Of a DNA stretch of 25,260 nucleotides, positions 1 through 9,346 are shown one piece after another. Source of the DNA: Reticulitermes lucifugus. Lineage: Eukaryota > Arthropoda > Insecta > Blattodea > Rhinotermitidae. The position numbers were made by a program, and so were the translations under genes. Each line of letters opens with the position of its first letter. Positions within the stretch are counted from its first letter, which is position 1. The notes under the pieces were generated by a model. The model worked only from the letters and a program-made list of their open reading frames with translations. It did not search any database and was not told the DNA's origin. Location: contig JAKCWW010007276.1 in the NCBI GenBank assembly GCA_026260175.1, forward strand, positions 3,795 through 29,054. Direction: 5' to 3'.

Positions 1-140
1 CCGGTACCCATTGTATAGGAGGCTGGGTGGGCCCCAGGGCCGGTCTGGACGGCTGCGGAAAATATCGCCCCCACTGGGATTCGATCCCCGGACCGCCCAG
101 CCCATAGCGAGTCGCTATACCGACTGAGCTATCCCGGCCC
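1..140 (-). mobile_element. SINE family A, truncated by the window start
   Basis: Read on the minus strand, a tRNA-like head starts at about 140 with GGGCCGGGATAGCTCAGTCG. This contains a pol III A-box-like TAGCTCAGTCGG and is followed by a B-box-like GGGATCGAATCCC. The body then runs through the family hallmarks GTCCAGACCGGCCC and CCTATACAATGGGTACCGG and leaves the window. The other copies show that the full element is about 275-290 bp, so roughly half is present. The 3' tail and the second target-site duplication are outside the window. A functional tRNA gene is unlikely, because the anticodon arm cannot be folded confidently and the same head recurs attached to the same non-tRNA body. Confidence 0.88.
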
Positions 141-307
141 ACACTCTACGACGTATAGCACTTTATAGGACAACCCACGAAACGCGCCTCTCTCGCTCCG
201 TGCCAAAACAGAGTACTCGCTTTACGAAACTACACTAACTCCAACCCCACGATGACGTTGCTTCTGCGAAAATTTCAAACCACACTCAAAACAGTGACCT
301 ATTTGGA
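141..307. other. No recognisable feature
   Basis: This is the 5' flank of the SINE at 1-140. I see no ORF, repeat or regulatory signal that I can support. Confidence 0.5.
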
Positions 308-347
308 CGTCGAGAGTTCATAATATGAAGATTATGAACTCTCGACG
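308..347. repeat. 17-bp perfect hairpin with a 6-nt loop
   Basis: The left arm 308-324 (CGTCGAGAGTTCATAAT) and the right arm 331-347 (ATTATGAACTCTCGACG) are exact reverse complements around the loop ATGAAG. No ORF crosses it. It may be the closed tip of a small foldback or MITE, or one arm of a structured repeat, because a motif copy and another hairpin follow directly. Confidence 0.85.
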
Positions 348-352
348 ACACT

Positions 353-383
353 CCTGAGGATGGCACTATAAGTGCCGAAACAT
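353..383 (+). repeat. Hairpin-CGAAAC motif, copy 1
   Basis: The copy reads GGATG, then the 6-bp perfect stem GGCACT / AGTGCC around the loop ATA, then GAAACAT. It shares its architecture (GATG, stem, loop, stem, CGAAAC) with the copies near 1.97, 5.19, 5.27, 7.68, 10.78, 10.84 and 13.13 kb. The family is not one I can name. Confidence 0.6.
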
Positions 384-399
384 ATGTAGGGACAAGAAA

Positions 400-414
400 A
401 CACTAAAATAGTGT
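400..414. repeat. Short 6-bp hairpin
   Basis: ACACTA (400-405) and TAGTGT (409-414) pair around an AAA loop. This is the third hairpin in a 107-bp stretch. Alone it would be unremarkable in AT-rich DNA. Confidence 0.5.
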
Positions 415-1734
415 AGTGCATTTGTTGGAATAAATCATTAATTAATATAACCTTACGTTTAGTCAGGATTGAACTTCACCAAAAATACTAAACGACAGGG
501 CCCGTTTTAATCACAGTTGTCAGGTCCTGGGAGGTGTTCTCTTCTCTCCTTCTCCTACAAAACCAGCAGTGTGGTTGCAGCTGTAGTAAGGCAAATTCTC
601 TGCCACATGCACAATGCGGGTAGTACAAGTTACCTTCGGACACATGCACTTAATGCTGCACGGCTGCAGCATTCAAAAACATAGAGCGTTCTCTCCACAC
701 GTCTCCATGAGACGGGAAACCGCTTCTGATATTTTCTGTAACCCAACGATCTTCACAGCTGACAAGGCATGAACCGCCAAGTTTCAATTTTTGGCCTATA
801 ACTATTAATTTTGGGCGGCCTCCGAGTACAAATTGCTCCTAACTCCTTCAGCACTGCATTCATTGTGAACCGACAACAGAAGCCGGGTACCATGCACTTC
901 AAACAGCAACGCATCAGAACTACTGTAACGCCATTTGTTATTTAAAGGTAGTGTGGATATGTGGACACAAGACTCCCGTGTATTGCTGACATACAATACG
1001 AGGCACTGGATTAGTCAGTCAGTCCACCAATGGCCGTTTAGTACTCATATTACTGGACTTCGATAAACATTCACACATTCACTGACTTTAGGCTACTGTA
1101 CACCGTAAGCAGCAACTGTTTCAACAATATCTACAGTTAAACCTATGTTGCCCACCTTGCTTCCATTCAAAGGCATCCAACGTAAACAAGCTACGAACTG
1201 ACACTATAAAAATCGAAATGTTCACCATGACTTGTGCAAAGAACAGTTCAGAGTGCAAAGGCAGGTGGTCCAGTTGCAAAGCAGGTACGTACATAACACT
1301 GGCAATGAAGACAGACTTGAAGTACAGTAATGGGTCTGTTGCCACTAGAAAATTCCAATCTACTACTGTTCCTGCTTGTGGAGAAATGATGAAGGGTGAA
1401 TGGGCAACAAGTAGTTATGCTAACAAACGAGTATTTCGGCCCATGTACAATTGACACATAAACTATACAACTTCTTATTTCGGTAAACATGCAGAACTTG
1501 AACTTATACACAGAGCATAGCACTAAATGTGAAACTATGGCCAGGATTCAAGACACAAAGGTGGTCACGGTATGGAGTAATGACCACGTATATCACAGGG
1601 GTTTGCCAGTTCCGTAAAGTGTGGCCAACTTGACAGGTGGTCGGCTTACAAAAGTGGCCAACTTCACAAGTTTTACTGTATTTAACAGTATTCTATTGAG
1701 CTAATACAGCTGGTGTTTTAAACCATGTACTGTA
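415..1734. other. No gene or named repeat recognised
   Basis: Several short ORFs on both strands (for example 1218-1454 plus and 1248-1523 minus) overlap one another. They have no recognisable domain and no codon bias. Near 1561-1590, GTGGTCA and TGACCAC form a loose inverted repeat. AGTGGCCAACTT-like words recur at about 1618 and 1654. I see nothing else to annotate. Confidence 0.45.
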
Positions 1735-1757
1735 CTCTCTCTCTCTCTCTCTCTCTC
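1735..1757. repeat. (CT)n microsatellite
   Basis: This is an uninterrupted 23-bp CT dinucleotide run in otherwise unannotated AT-rich sequence. Confidence 0.95.
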
Positions 1758-1956
1758 AAGTACTGCATTACCTTCATGAAATCACATGCAAACGTTGGTA
1801 CTTCCTCCTACAGTATACTGAACTCCTTCACAACGGCACAGATGGACCGAAACAGGTTGATGATACATTAAAAGTAGTTGGGTAGTTCGTCGTATGGTTC
1901 TATTCCGTGTTTAACCACATTATTAGGTAGTAACAGTGTTTTGGAAGAAGCAAGCC

Positions 1957-1990
1957 TGAAGAAGGGGGCCGATCCTGTCCCCGAAACGTA
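1957..1990 (+). repeat. Hairpin-CGAAAC motif, copy 2
   Basis: CTGAAGAAG is followed by a G-run, a short loop, then GTCCCC and CGAAACGTA. The G-run at 1964-1968 can pair with the C-run at 1979-1982, giving the same stem-then-CGAAAC arrangement as the other copies. Orientation is plus. Confidence 0.55.
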
Positions 1991-1999
1991 GTATGTTAA

Positions 2000-2430
2000 A
2001 TAGCAATACACACGATGAAATAGGTCCGTAAGGTTAATTAATTCAGAAAGGACTCTACTCCGTGTAGGTACTTCGTTGTAATTAGACGAGCGATGTACGT
2101 GTAACGTTAACATTCACGTAACATAAGTTTCGCCTAACCACTGTTGCCGTGGAAAAGCAATAAGTATTACATATTCTGAGTGTGTGTGTGTATGTGCAGC
2201 CTTAATTATCCAGCATGCAGAGCGCATGCGCCGTATTATATTTTCATCCGTGGCCTGTCCGGTTCTACCATATTTTTCCACATTATCGCATAAACTGCAC
2301 GATTTTCGGAATAAAGTTATTGAACATAACATGCGTGTTTTGATTTACTCTACAAATTTTGTCTGAAACATTTCTCATTCTAAGAAGAATTCAGCGATAC
2401 TATAATAAATGTACACAGGGCTTCACGTAC
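2000..2430. other. No gene recognised
   Basis: A short (GT)n run lies near 2181-2192. ORFs 2184-2366 (plus) and 2114-2332 (minus) overlap on opposite strands and match nothing I know. Confidence 0.4.
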
Positions 2431-2435
2431 GGTAT

Positions 2436-2745
2436 CCTTCAGCTGAAATCAGCCACTGAAATCTGCTGATGATTAATACATTGGAATTTTGAAAATAAAA
2501 CAGTAACTTTAGAATATATAGACTTTTTCTTTCACATTTTTAGTTTTCTCTGTAACCTAACTAGCTGTCAGCTCCCCGATTTTGAAGTGGGGTTATGTCA
2601 TGTTATGATAGTTATGTTTATGACATAGTTATATTTATAACATGATTTTATAACACAATTTGTAAAATGAAACACAAATTATATACAGCCTCTGGGTCAG
2701 CTCTACCCTCCACTGAAAAGTTCTCGGTGCGCGCCTGCCAGCACG
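2436..2745 (+). repeat. Dispersed repeat R1, copy A
   Basis: This copy shares two blocks with the copy at 15.18-15.60 kb in the same order. Block one is CCTTCAGCTGAAATCAGCC, followed by CACTGAAATC and a GCTGATGA...ACATTGGAATTTT segment. Block two is the ATGACATAGTTATATTTATAAC region, followed by about 40 bp ending in CAGCCTCTGGGTCAGC. Just after block two, GGTGCGCGCCTGCCAGCACG (about 2727-2746) is nearly the reverse complement of the left edge of the 15.2-kb copy. This suggests terminal inverted repeats. No coding capacity is seen. A non-autonomous DNA transposon is likely, but a SINE or LINE fragment is not excluded. Confidence 0.65.
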
Positions 2746-2749
2746 AGTG

Positions 2750-3426
2750 AGGCGCAAATATTAAACTTGCACAGCTTGTTACGGGACATTCCATTTTCTG
2801 GTACTGGAAAGATACCGGTCACTCAAGAAAGGGCAAAATTACTGTGTCTTTCTGTATAATGTGATCTAAATCTCTCACTGTCCTAGTCTAGTTCCCTGGC
2901 TACAAGAAAACCACCCAGTTCAACCACTTGTGTTGCAAGTAAGGGTAAATCCAGCACTTCTTGTTACCTGATTCTTCTCATCATCCAGACAACAAACGTG
3001 GGATCTTCGTCTGATGATATGTTCATACTCAATCAATGCATATCGTGAGTCAACGGCCTCCGGGGTGCGGGGCACATATAGTGTTGTACCTATCGTATCG
3101 CCATCGCATTGCTATCGTATCAAAAGTATTGTTCTGTGTGACAAGAGACCTAAGCCTACTCGTCTTGGAGAGGGGAAACTCCGACGAATCTAGAACAAAA
3201 GCCCCAGACATTTACTCGCCAACTTTTCCACCTTGGATGGCCGGGTTCAGTCCACCGAGACCAGCATCTGACTTTTCATAACAGTAATAGCGAAAAGCGA
3301 AAAACACGCACAAAATGTGACCCAACAAGCCTATGCTTTGCAGTTTAGTATTAGTGACGGTCAAACCAGATAAAAACACACAAAACATTATCACACAAGG
3401 TTAGGATATCAGTTTTCATATTAGTG
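2750..3426. other. No gene recognised
   Basis: The ORF 3036-3281 (plus) has no recognisable domain or codon bias. ATTAGTGAC occurs at about 3352 and again at about 3420, just before the next SINE. This may be a chance direct repeat. Confidence 0.4.
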
Positions 3427-3645
3427 ACAGCACGGGCTCGGCGGTCCGGGGTTCGAATCCCGATAGGCGTAAGATATTTTTCTCTTCTCCCAAACGTCCA
3501 GACCGGATATGGGGCCCTCCCAAACCGGGGTTCTTTCCCAGGACTAAAGCGACCGGGGCGTGACTACTCACTTCCACCTAGAATGAGTACTTCTGCTTCT
3601 CCTGTGCGCATTCACGGTGTGGACAGCAACTTCACTGTTACCTGT
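3427..3645 (+). mobile_element. SINE family A, 5'-truncated and diverged
   Basis: It starts inside the tRNA-like head with GGCGGTCCGGGGTTCGAATC (B box intact, A box missing). It continues with a diverged body: GTCCAGACCGG, then GGGGCCCTCCCA, then AAAGCGACCGGGGCGTGA and a weak match to the family tail (ACAGCAACTTCACTGTTACC). About 40 bp of the head is absent. The ORF 3424-3717 is simply a translation of this SINE. Confidence 0.8.
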
Positions 3646-3649
3646 ACTG

Positions 3650-4150
3650 GCATTTGTTTCGCAGACAAGCTGAAAACCCAAAACCACCATGTTACCCCCA
3701 ACTCACCGTCCTCCTAACAAGATCCAAACCAGTCACGTTATCTTACACACACAGAAGTGAAAAATATAAAAACAGGCACAAATCAACTTCTCGAAAACCA
3801 GCACTGCGGTGAAGCACAACAATCCAAACCGCTGGTCGTCCACTGAAGTAAGACTTGTAAATGCAAAGGTCTCTGAGGACGTCGGGAGTATGACAGATGG
3901 GTTACGGCAAAGGGGCACGTGGATTGGTAGTTGCGAGGGATGGGGACAGGTGTTCTGCGTACGTTTAGGAAGTAGGGGGGACAGCACGCAACGCTCAGAC
4001 AGCACCAAAGTGAGGATTCGTTGTTGAATTTAAACAGTTATGCAGGGCAATTCAAACGAACGAAAACAGCTTGTAAACAAGTCATATGGGGTTATGGGAC
4101 TGAGGGAACTGTAAACTCCGGCAATGTTTGCATCAGCATCAGACATGCTC
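3650..4150. other. No gene recognised
   Basis: Two overlapping short ORFs on opposite strands (3733-4008 minus, 3809-4027 plus) show no known domain. I see no repeat shared with the rest of the window. Confidence 0.4.
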
Positions 4151-4270
4151 TCTGGTAGGTGATGCAGATGGAGGCAGCAAGTTCCTCCGGCACGTGATGC
4201 AGATGGAGGAGTAGATTTCTCCGGCAGGTGATGCCGATGGAGACATTTAAGTTCCTCCGGTGGGTGAGGC
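4151..4270. repeat. 35-bp minisatellite, about 3.4 units
   Basis: Units start at 4151, 4186 and 4220, with a partial unit at 4256. They are 35, 34 and 36 bp long. Each has the form TCCGGCAGGTGATGCAGATG then GAG, a variable A-rich spacer and TTCC. Within each unit GGAG can pair with the following CTCC. That makes the unit look like the GATGGAG...CTCCG core of the hairpin-CGAAAC motif (compare 7671-7697). The array abuts the 3' side of the minus-strand SINE-like element at 4266-4400, so it may be an expansion of that element's tail. Confidence 0.85.
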
Positions 4271-4400
4271 CCTTCACAAGACCTCTACCGACAGGAAAAG
4301 AAAGTACACATCTAAGCCCCAAGTGGGATTCGAACCCATGATTCCAATAATCGAAAACAATGTACACAGACCGTACGCCACGCGGCCACTGCCACCGGCG
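4266..4400 (-). mobile_element. tRNA-headed SINE, second type (family D)
   Basis: On the minus strand the element begins near 4400 with GGCAGTGGCCGCGTGGCGTA (A-box-like TGGCGTACGG). It then carries a clear B box, GGGTTCGAATCCC, then CACTTGGGGC and a non-tRNA tail with TTTCCTGTCGGTAGAGG. Head and body differ from family A. The ORF 4092-4403 is a translation of this element plus the minisatellite. I saw no target-site duplication. An old tRNA pseudogene is the alternative, but the extended tail favours a SINE. Confidence 0.6.
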
Positions 4401-4468
4401 CATTACAGCCCTGTTACACGGAAATCAAAACAGACTTCCTCTAATCTCTCGAAAATAAATCAAAACAC

Positions 4469-4548
4469 GGGATAGGCCGAGAGATGTCACGCACTGTCTT
4501 TGACCACTCAAAAAGAAGGGTCGCTGCTTCAAATACCACTCGGGGCAT
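4469..4548 (+). mobile_element. Possible tRNA-like SINE head, degenerate
   Basis: GATAGGCCGAGAGATGTC resembles an A box. About 40 bp later GGTCGCTGCTTCAAATACC resembles a B box, followed by ACTCGGGGC. Spacing fits a tRNA-derived promoter, but both boxes carry mismatches. It faces away from the element at 4266-4400. The sequence downstream to about 4700 does not match any SINE body elsewhere in the window. Confidence 0.35.
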
Positions 4549-4549
4549 G

Positions 4550-4855
4550 AAAGTGTGTCCGCATTCTGTCTCCCTTATCGTGCTGTAGAAGTGTACGTAC
4601 GCTAATGACCCGGAGAGCTATACCAACTGTAGCGTAGCTACTAGCATGGCCTTCCTTGCTGGACATGTCCAACAGTAGACGTCAGAAGGGACACCCTGCA
4701 AGTCTAGGGGCAGCGAGGTGGCAACACCACCACTGCATGTACATCTCGCACATTGCTCACTGCGCAACCAGGGGCATGATTATCTGGACACTTTCGAGGA
4801 GGAAGAAAGACATAACAGAGCAAAAGGCCCATTCCCAGAAGATGCTGCTGCTTAT
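4550..4855. other. No gene recognised
   Basis: The ORF 4656-4997 runs through here, but its C-terminal half is poly-Ile from the (CAT)n tract and its N-terminal half matches nothing known. I treat it as spurious. Confidence 0.4.
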
Positions 4856-4889
4856 CGTCGTCATCATCATCATCATCATCATCATCATT
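4856..4889. repeat. (CAT)n microsatellite
   Basis: This is a tract of about 34 bp of CAT triplets with GTCGTC at its left edge. It creates poly-Ile and poly-Asp ORFs on the two strands that should not be annotated as genes. Confidence 0.95.
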
Positions 4890-5122
4890 AACATCCACTT
4901 TCCGTACTTCACAGCCAGCAATTTAGCTGGTTCTCAAAACAGTACGGTCTCACAGACCAAGCACTTCTTATTCACTGTTCTGCCAAAAACTTTCTAACTA
5001 CAGGCATGTATTAAGTATTACTGCTTTGTGCGTTAGAATATACAGACCAGGGCGAAGATTAAGCAGTTTCAAACGTCCGTGTAATTTGTTTCGAATAATA
5101 CCCGTTGTGGACAGTACTAACG

Positions 5123-5339
5123 GTTCAATATAGTCTTCTCGGGTTTTCAGCCGCGTTAGCTCGTTTAAATGCAACGTTTCGGGGACTGGCTCCGTCCCCA
5201 TCCTCAAGCAAAACTGATTTCAGTGAAATTTCACTGAAACTGATCAGTTTTGCCTGAGGATGGGAACGGAGCCAGTCCCCGAAACGTTGTATTCAAACCA
5301 GTTGACGCGGCTGTGCGCCCGAGAAGACTATATTGAATC
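5123..5339. mobile_element. Foldback element with arms of about 105 bp
   Basis: The left arm 5123-5228 and right arm 5229-5339 are reverse complements with few mismatches and a 4-bp gap. The dyad centre is CAGTGAAATTTCACTG at 5221-5236. The outer ends match as GTTCAATATAGTCTTCTCGG against its complement at 5320-5338. Each arm carries one hairpin-CGAAAC motif: minus strand at 5172-5206 and plus strand at 5253-5289. In both, CGAAACGTTG points away from the centre. The stem in the left copy is GGGGAC / GTCCCC. No ORF of note. A foldback or MITE-like transposon, or a recent inverted duplication, would explain it. Confidence 0.85.
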
Positions 5340-5344
5340 ATGTC

Positions 5345-6600
5345 GCCGCGAAAGTTTTAAAACTTATATCTTTATAAAATGTTATCCAAAGCTGCATTTA
5401 CATAATTAAGAAAAATTTCATTTCCTTAAGGATCAAATGATTCTGTATCATCCTACAATGTTAGTTACGTAATGAATTTCTTGCCAATGATCACTGTTTC
5501 CGAGTTTCCATCAGCGTTTCAGTTAGTGCAGACATTTCTCCATTACAATCACAATTTCGCTCCATGGCGGGCAACCGGCACATGTATGCGTTCCTGTACT
5601 CACACGCACTCTTTAACATTAACATTCTGTCCACACCAGACAGTTTTCCTCCTCTAGAAGCATGTCCAACGCCTTCATACTGGAATCTGGAATAGCCAGT
5701 GTGCCCAGTGTGCACCAGACAACGTGCCCTGGCGGAAACATTCCACATGCGTGAATCATTACTTTTATTTGACGCGTGAGTGACGTGCATGCGTATGCTG
5801 TGCGTACATAACAATCACAGAATACATAAACGCTTCAGACGTTACTACACGCCCTACTGTCCGCTACAACATTTGTGTAAGTGAAATGACATCGTGTCTA
5901 ACAGTCTGTAGCAGGCTCCATAATTATGGGTTGTTCCGCTTTCATAAAACTTGTTACAATTTCGTCAGCAAATATGCCATTGTTACGGAGACACGCAATG
6001 TACCCTCCGTCAGTCCTAAACAAACGCTACGTACAGCGGGCGTATCTACGTGAAGTGATAAGTGATCAGTATCAACTTACCGCCTCATACGCATTACGTC
6101 AGTGACAGGACATGAGGTTCGGTGAACCGGCAGGCCATGATAATGCAATAATAGTTTTTATTAGTGTGTGTGTGTGTTATTAAATTCATCTGTCCATGTG
6201 CTCGGGTAAAGTTCAGCTCCAGATGTTACGAAGTGAGCGTCTAGATCGCGGGCTGAAACCCAATTCTACATCGGTGATTACAGTGGTTACACAATGAACA
6301 AACAAAGTCTGTCCGCCCCACATCGACTACTGTGACTGTGTCTGATCGTCTCGCTAAGTCAACGAAAACAAGCCCCATGGACCTATCTGCTTCCAGCTTT
6401 CAGTCCAAGAGTGCAGTAGCAACTTAGTCGGATCGTATTCGTCACGTGTCACGAACAGTACGAGTAAGTGCCAAAGAATCGGCGACCCATACACCAGTGC
6501 TCACTCGCATGCCTCCTCAGGTCTGTAATCGGTTGACGCTTGGTGCGCCCTTGTAACTGAAAAGTTGCTCGTGTACCTTTCAGTACGTGATGGAAGAGAC
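5345..6600. other. No gene recognised
   Basis: A short (GT)n tract lies at 6164-6177. The ORFs 5472-5657 (plus) and 5491-5814 (minus) overlap each other and have no recognisable domain. Nothing shared with the other repeats was seen. Confidence 0.4.
6164..6177. repeat. (GT)n microsatellite, short
   Basis: This is a 14-bp uninterrupted GT run. Confidence 0.9.
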
Positions 6601-6602
6601 AT

Positions 6603-6833
6603 CATGTCTCTGAAAGAATACAGACTGGGGGGTATTTAGAAACAGGGTACTGAGGATAACTGGACCTAAGAGGGAGGAAGTAGCAGCAGCTGTAGCAAGC
6701 TGCACAATGAGGATTTCACGATTTGTACTGCTCACTCCAGAGCGCGCAGCTTTCTATGCGGTATTGCCTTGCACAGCGGCATGTGGCACGCACCGGAGAA
6801 AACAGAAAGACATACAAGATTCTGGTGGGGAAA
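6603..6833 (+). pseudogene. LINE ORF2 C-terminal remnant, 5' part
   Basis: Across shifting frames the translation matches the tail of an insect non-LTR retrotransposon ORF2. It begins SLKEYRLG, then after a frameshift near the G-run at 6627-6632 reads VFRNRVLR and GPKREEVA. Another frame gives KLHNED. A third frame ends with HVARTGENRKTYKILVGK (6780-6833). This corresponds to the widespread GHVARM...LVGKP tail that follows the reverse transcriptase domain. At least two frameshifts and a stop show that it is dead. The reading continues after 7105, on the other side of a SINE. The LINE clade cannot be fixed from the tail alone. Confidence 0.8.
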
Positions 6834-7105
6834 TGTAAAGGTAAAGCTGTCACTGTCCTCGCCATGAAGACATACAGGGAGAGAAGAGGTATAGCTTCAG
6901 TCATTCTTAGCCTCGGCGCCTGATGGAAGTAAGTGATCAACGTGAAGCCCCAGCCGCTTTAGCCCCAGGAAAGACGCCGGTATCCAATGAACAGGGGGCT
7001 GGGTTGGCCGTACAACCGGTCTGGGAGTTTCAGAGAAGGAAAAAATATCTTATCCCTGCCGGGATTCGAAACCGAGATCGTCCAGCCCGCAGTTCAGTCA
7101 CTGTA
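6834..7105 (-). mobile_element. SINE family A inserted in a LINE remnant
   Basis: On the minus strand it carries the end of the tRNA-like head (GCGGGCTGGACGATC, then a B-box-like GGTTTCGAATCCCGGC). The body follows with CCCAGACCGGTTG, GGCTAAAGCGGCTGGGGC and GGCGCCGAGGCTAAGAATG, then the tail ACAGCTTTACCTTTAC. The A box is missing. The flanks TTCTGGTGGGGAAA (6820-6833) and TTTTGGTGGGAAAG (7107-7120) are a slightly diverged target-site duplication. The same LVGK codons of the LINE are present on both sides, which proves the insertion order. Confidence 0.88.
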
Positions 7106-7320
7106 GTTTTGGTGGGAAAGCCTACCAAAAAGAAACCACCTGGAAGACCTGGATGTAGATGGTAGGTTAATATTCAAGTGGATTGTGAAGAAACAGGATG
7201 GGGTGATATGGACTGGATTCGTCCGGCTCAGGACAGAGGCACTTGGAAGGTCCTTATACACATGGTAACAAATTTTCCTGCTCTGTGCCATGCAAGAAAT
7301 TTGACCAGATCAGGCAGTAT
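7106..7320 (+). pseudogene. LINE ORF2 C-terminal remnant, 3' part
   Basis: The frame starting at 7106 reads VLVGKPTKKKPPGRPGCRW, then a stop, then continues in the same frame with VNIQVDCEETGWGDMDWI and AQDRGTWKVL. This matches the GRPRRRW...DW..LAQDR.QWR signature that ends many insect LINE ORF2 proteins. It is the continuation of the part ending at 6833. Weaker similarity to the LINE 3' end may extend to about 7320. The in-frame stop after GCRW confirms a pseudogene. Confidence 0.82.
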
Positions 7321-7660
7321 TAACGTTTCAAGCACTCTACTCCATGTCGTTTGAGAATCAGTGGTAGGACACAGGCCAGTGTAGTTAAAGACAGTGCGAG
7401 AATAAAATCAGTACAAAGACACGGTGTGATTGGGCAGATAGGTGCCAAAGTTTTGGGGCAACCTGTCTCGTGTGTCTTCGGGGGTGTAGAGTAAGTAGCG
7501 CGAGGAAAATAAAGGTGCAGGTACAGGTGAGGACAGGGACGTTGGCTGAGAGCGAGCCAATGAGATACTGCGGCCCTCGTAAGGGCCCTTGTTCCTGGCC
7601 CCTGTCCCTATACTGTCGCCCAGTGTCTCGTTTGCTGCTCAGGATCCTTAATCAATTTAC
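7321..7660. other. No gene recognised
   Basis: A GC-rich patch at about 7570-7620 contains the palindromic GGGCCCTT region. The ORF 7470-7700 has no recognisable domain. I see no transposon signature. Confidence 0.4.
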
Positions 7661-7663
7661 AAA

Positions 7664-7697
7664 CCTGAAAATGGAGACAGCAATTTCCTCCGAAACC
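7664..7697 (+). repeat. Hairpin-CGAAAC motif, copy 5
   Basis: CCTGAAAATGGAGACAGCAA is followed by TTTCCTCCGAAACCT. GGAG (7673-7676) can pair with CTCC (7688-7691) directly before CGAAAC. It is the copy closest in sequence to the unit of the minisatellite at 4151-4270. Confidence 0.55.
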
Positions 7698-7699
7698 TA

Positions 7700-9184
7700 G
7701 GTACCTATGTGCATAAACCACAAGACATATCCCAAACACCAATGACGTTCACAGTCGCTGCCATGAAAACTGAGTCACAAAATTAATATAATTACAAAAA
7801 CGATATTAATCTACCTCGCGCCCAAATTGCAAGAGGCGTTCAAGACAACCATGGTGTACAAAAACCTGCAAAGAAAGCTACCTCCTGGAAATTTTTATAT
7901 TATAATGAATTCCGTCGGCTGCACGAAAAATCACCAGGCTATCACTGGTGTCGGAATGGGGAGGGGGCCGTTTTGAAAGAGGCAGCGAACACTGAGTGAA
8001 ACTCCAAAAGACACATCCTTTCGCTCTGCAGCTGTTGTCCACGGGGAATCGTTCTTTGTTACAGTCCGAAGTGTACCCCTCCTCCCCCCCTCGAACAATT
8101 CACCGCCACTTAACTAAATATTGTGACGCCACATCAAACAATGACGTGCACAAATTCCTCACTTCGCATTCCTGTCGCCCGACAATCTTAGGAAATTGTG
8201 CATAATGTTATTTAATTTAATCATCATAATCATAGTAAAGTCGTGACCAATTTAGACAATTTTCCTGCTGATGTAACAAATCGGTCCACCGAGATGAATA
8301 AGAAACAGTGAATGATTCATCACTTTGTACAGTGACACGCGGGAAAAGAAATTACTGTGCCCTGCGCCACCGATATGACACATCAGTAAGGTCATTCAGT
8401 TGCACAAGAAATCTTTTAAAGCCTCAGTTAACGTTTCTCGTGTGCCTTCAAGCCTCCGGCAGTCTCCCTGTTACTAAACCAAGCCGGGATAGTGCAAGCG
8501 CACCCTAGCATCAGTTTTATAGTATTAAAGCAAGTAAATTAACACATAAACGTCTTACTGAGGCGTGAGATATGTCTTTAGAAATTATCGTCCTGATATG
8601 CCATACTGTCAGATCAAAGTTATCAAATTTTGAAGGCAGTCTTCTGAGATACCACGCAGGGTTCGTTAGTAGTTATTTGCCAAGCAAGTGCAGAAGCTTA
8701 CCAACCAACATGGTGTCATATTCCAGAAGACTGGTGTTCAGCCATCAGCATTGTGAAAGTCACCACTTATTGCACTTGATATATGACAGAAAGCAGCCAT
8801 ATTACGGTTCATTTATGAAACTCAACTGACAACAAAAGTTCTTAAACATAACTGGAAAGGCAAAACTGCGAAATCGCAGCGACTAGTTTGGTATTCTACA
8901 CGAACATTTTGAATGGTTCGCAGGTTATGAGATCATACAGCCTATAAAGCTAATCCGTATTTTGTTGGCCTTGTGGATAGAATGAGAGATTTCAGCATAA
9001 TGACTGAGGTTATCATTAATGCCATGAGCCGTAAAAGCTCTTTCGCAAACTAAGAGAGAGAGACGATCGGTGTTCAATTCTGGCACAAGCAGGAAATTCT
9101 CTGCTCGCCACCATCGCTCTCAGACCCCGGCGCGATCTACGCGATGCAGTCGCACACAGGTGTGCACCCACGGGGGAGGGGGCT
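7700..9184. other. No gene recognised
   Basis: Scattered short ORFs (7996-8205, 8308-8508, 8572-8829, all plus; 9016-9210 minus) show no family signature and no consistent codon bias. Around 9100-9180 the sequence becomes GC-rich, leading into repeat R1. This may be intron or intergenic DNA. Confidence 0.4.
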
Positions 9185-9345
9185 ACCGGATTGAAGCCCC
9201 CCCCCCCCAATCGACACTAAAAAACGGATTTTGTAGACACGACGATATCAAACGTTTTACACGATTTACCCTTCAGCTGAAGTCATAAAACATGTTACAT
9301 TCATATGTATATAAATGCCAGTCTCACAAACATTACGGTGTTCCT
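9185..9345 (+). repeat. Dispersed repeat R1, copy B, internally deleted
   Basis: A 12-C tract at 9197-9208 is followed by AATCGACACT, then GATTTTGTAGACACGACGAT and GATTTACCCTTCAGCTGAAG. These match the 15.2-kb copy closely. The copy then jumps to a block matching GTCATGCAACATGT and ATAAATGCAG of that copy, which implies an internal deletion of about 120 bp. Upstream, ACAGGTGTGCACCCA (about 9157-9171) matches the presumed left end of the element. Confidence 0.7.
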
Positions 9346-9346
9346 A

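Noticed and set aside
1..140. Functional tRNA gene from the clear A and B boxes
   Set aside because: The same head is attached to the same non-tRNA body in other copies with target-site duplications, so it is a SINE. The same reasoning applies at 14728, 17731 and 25185.
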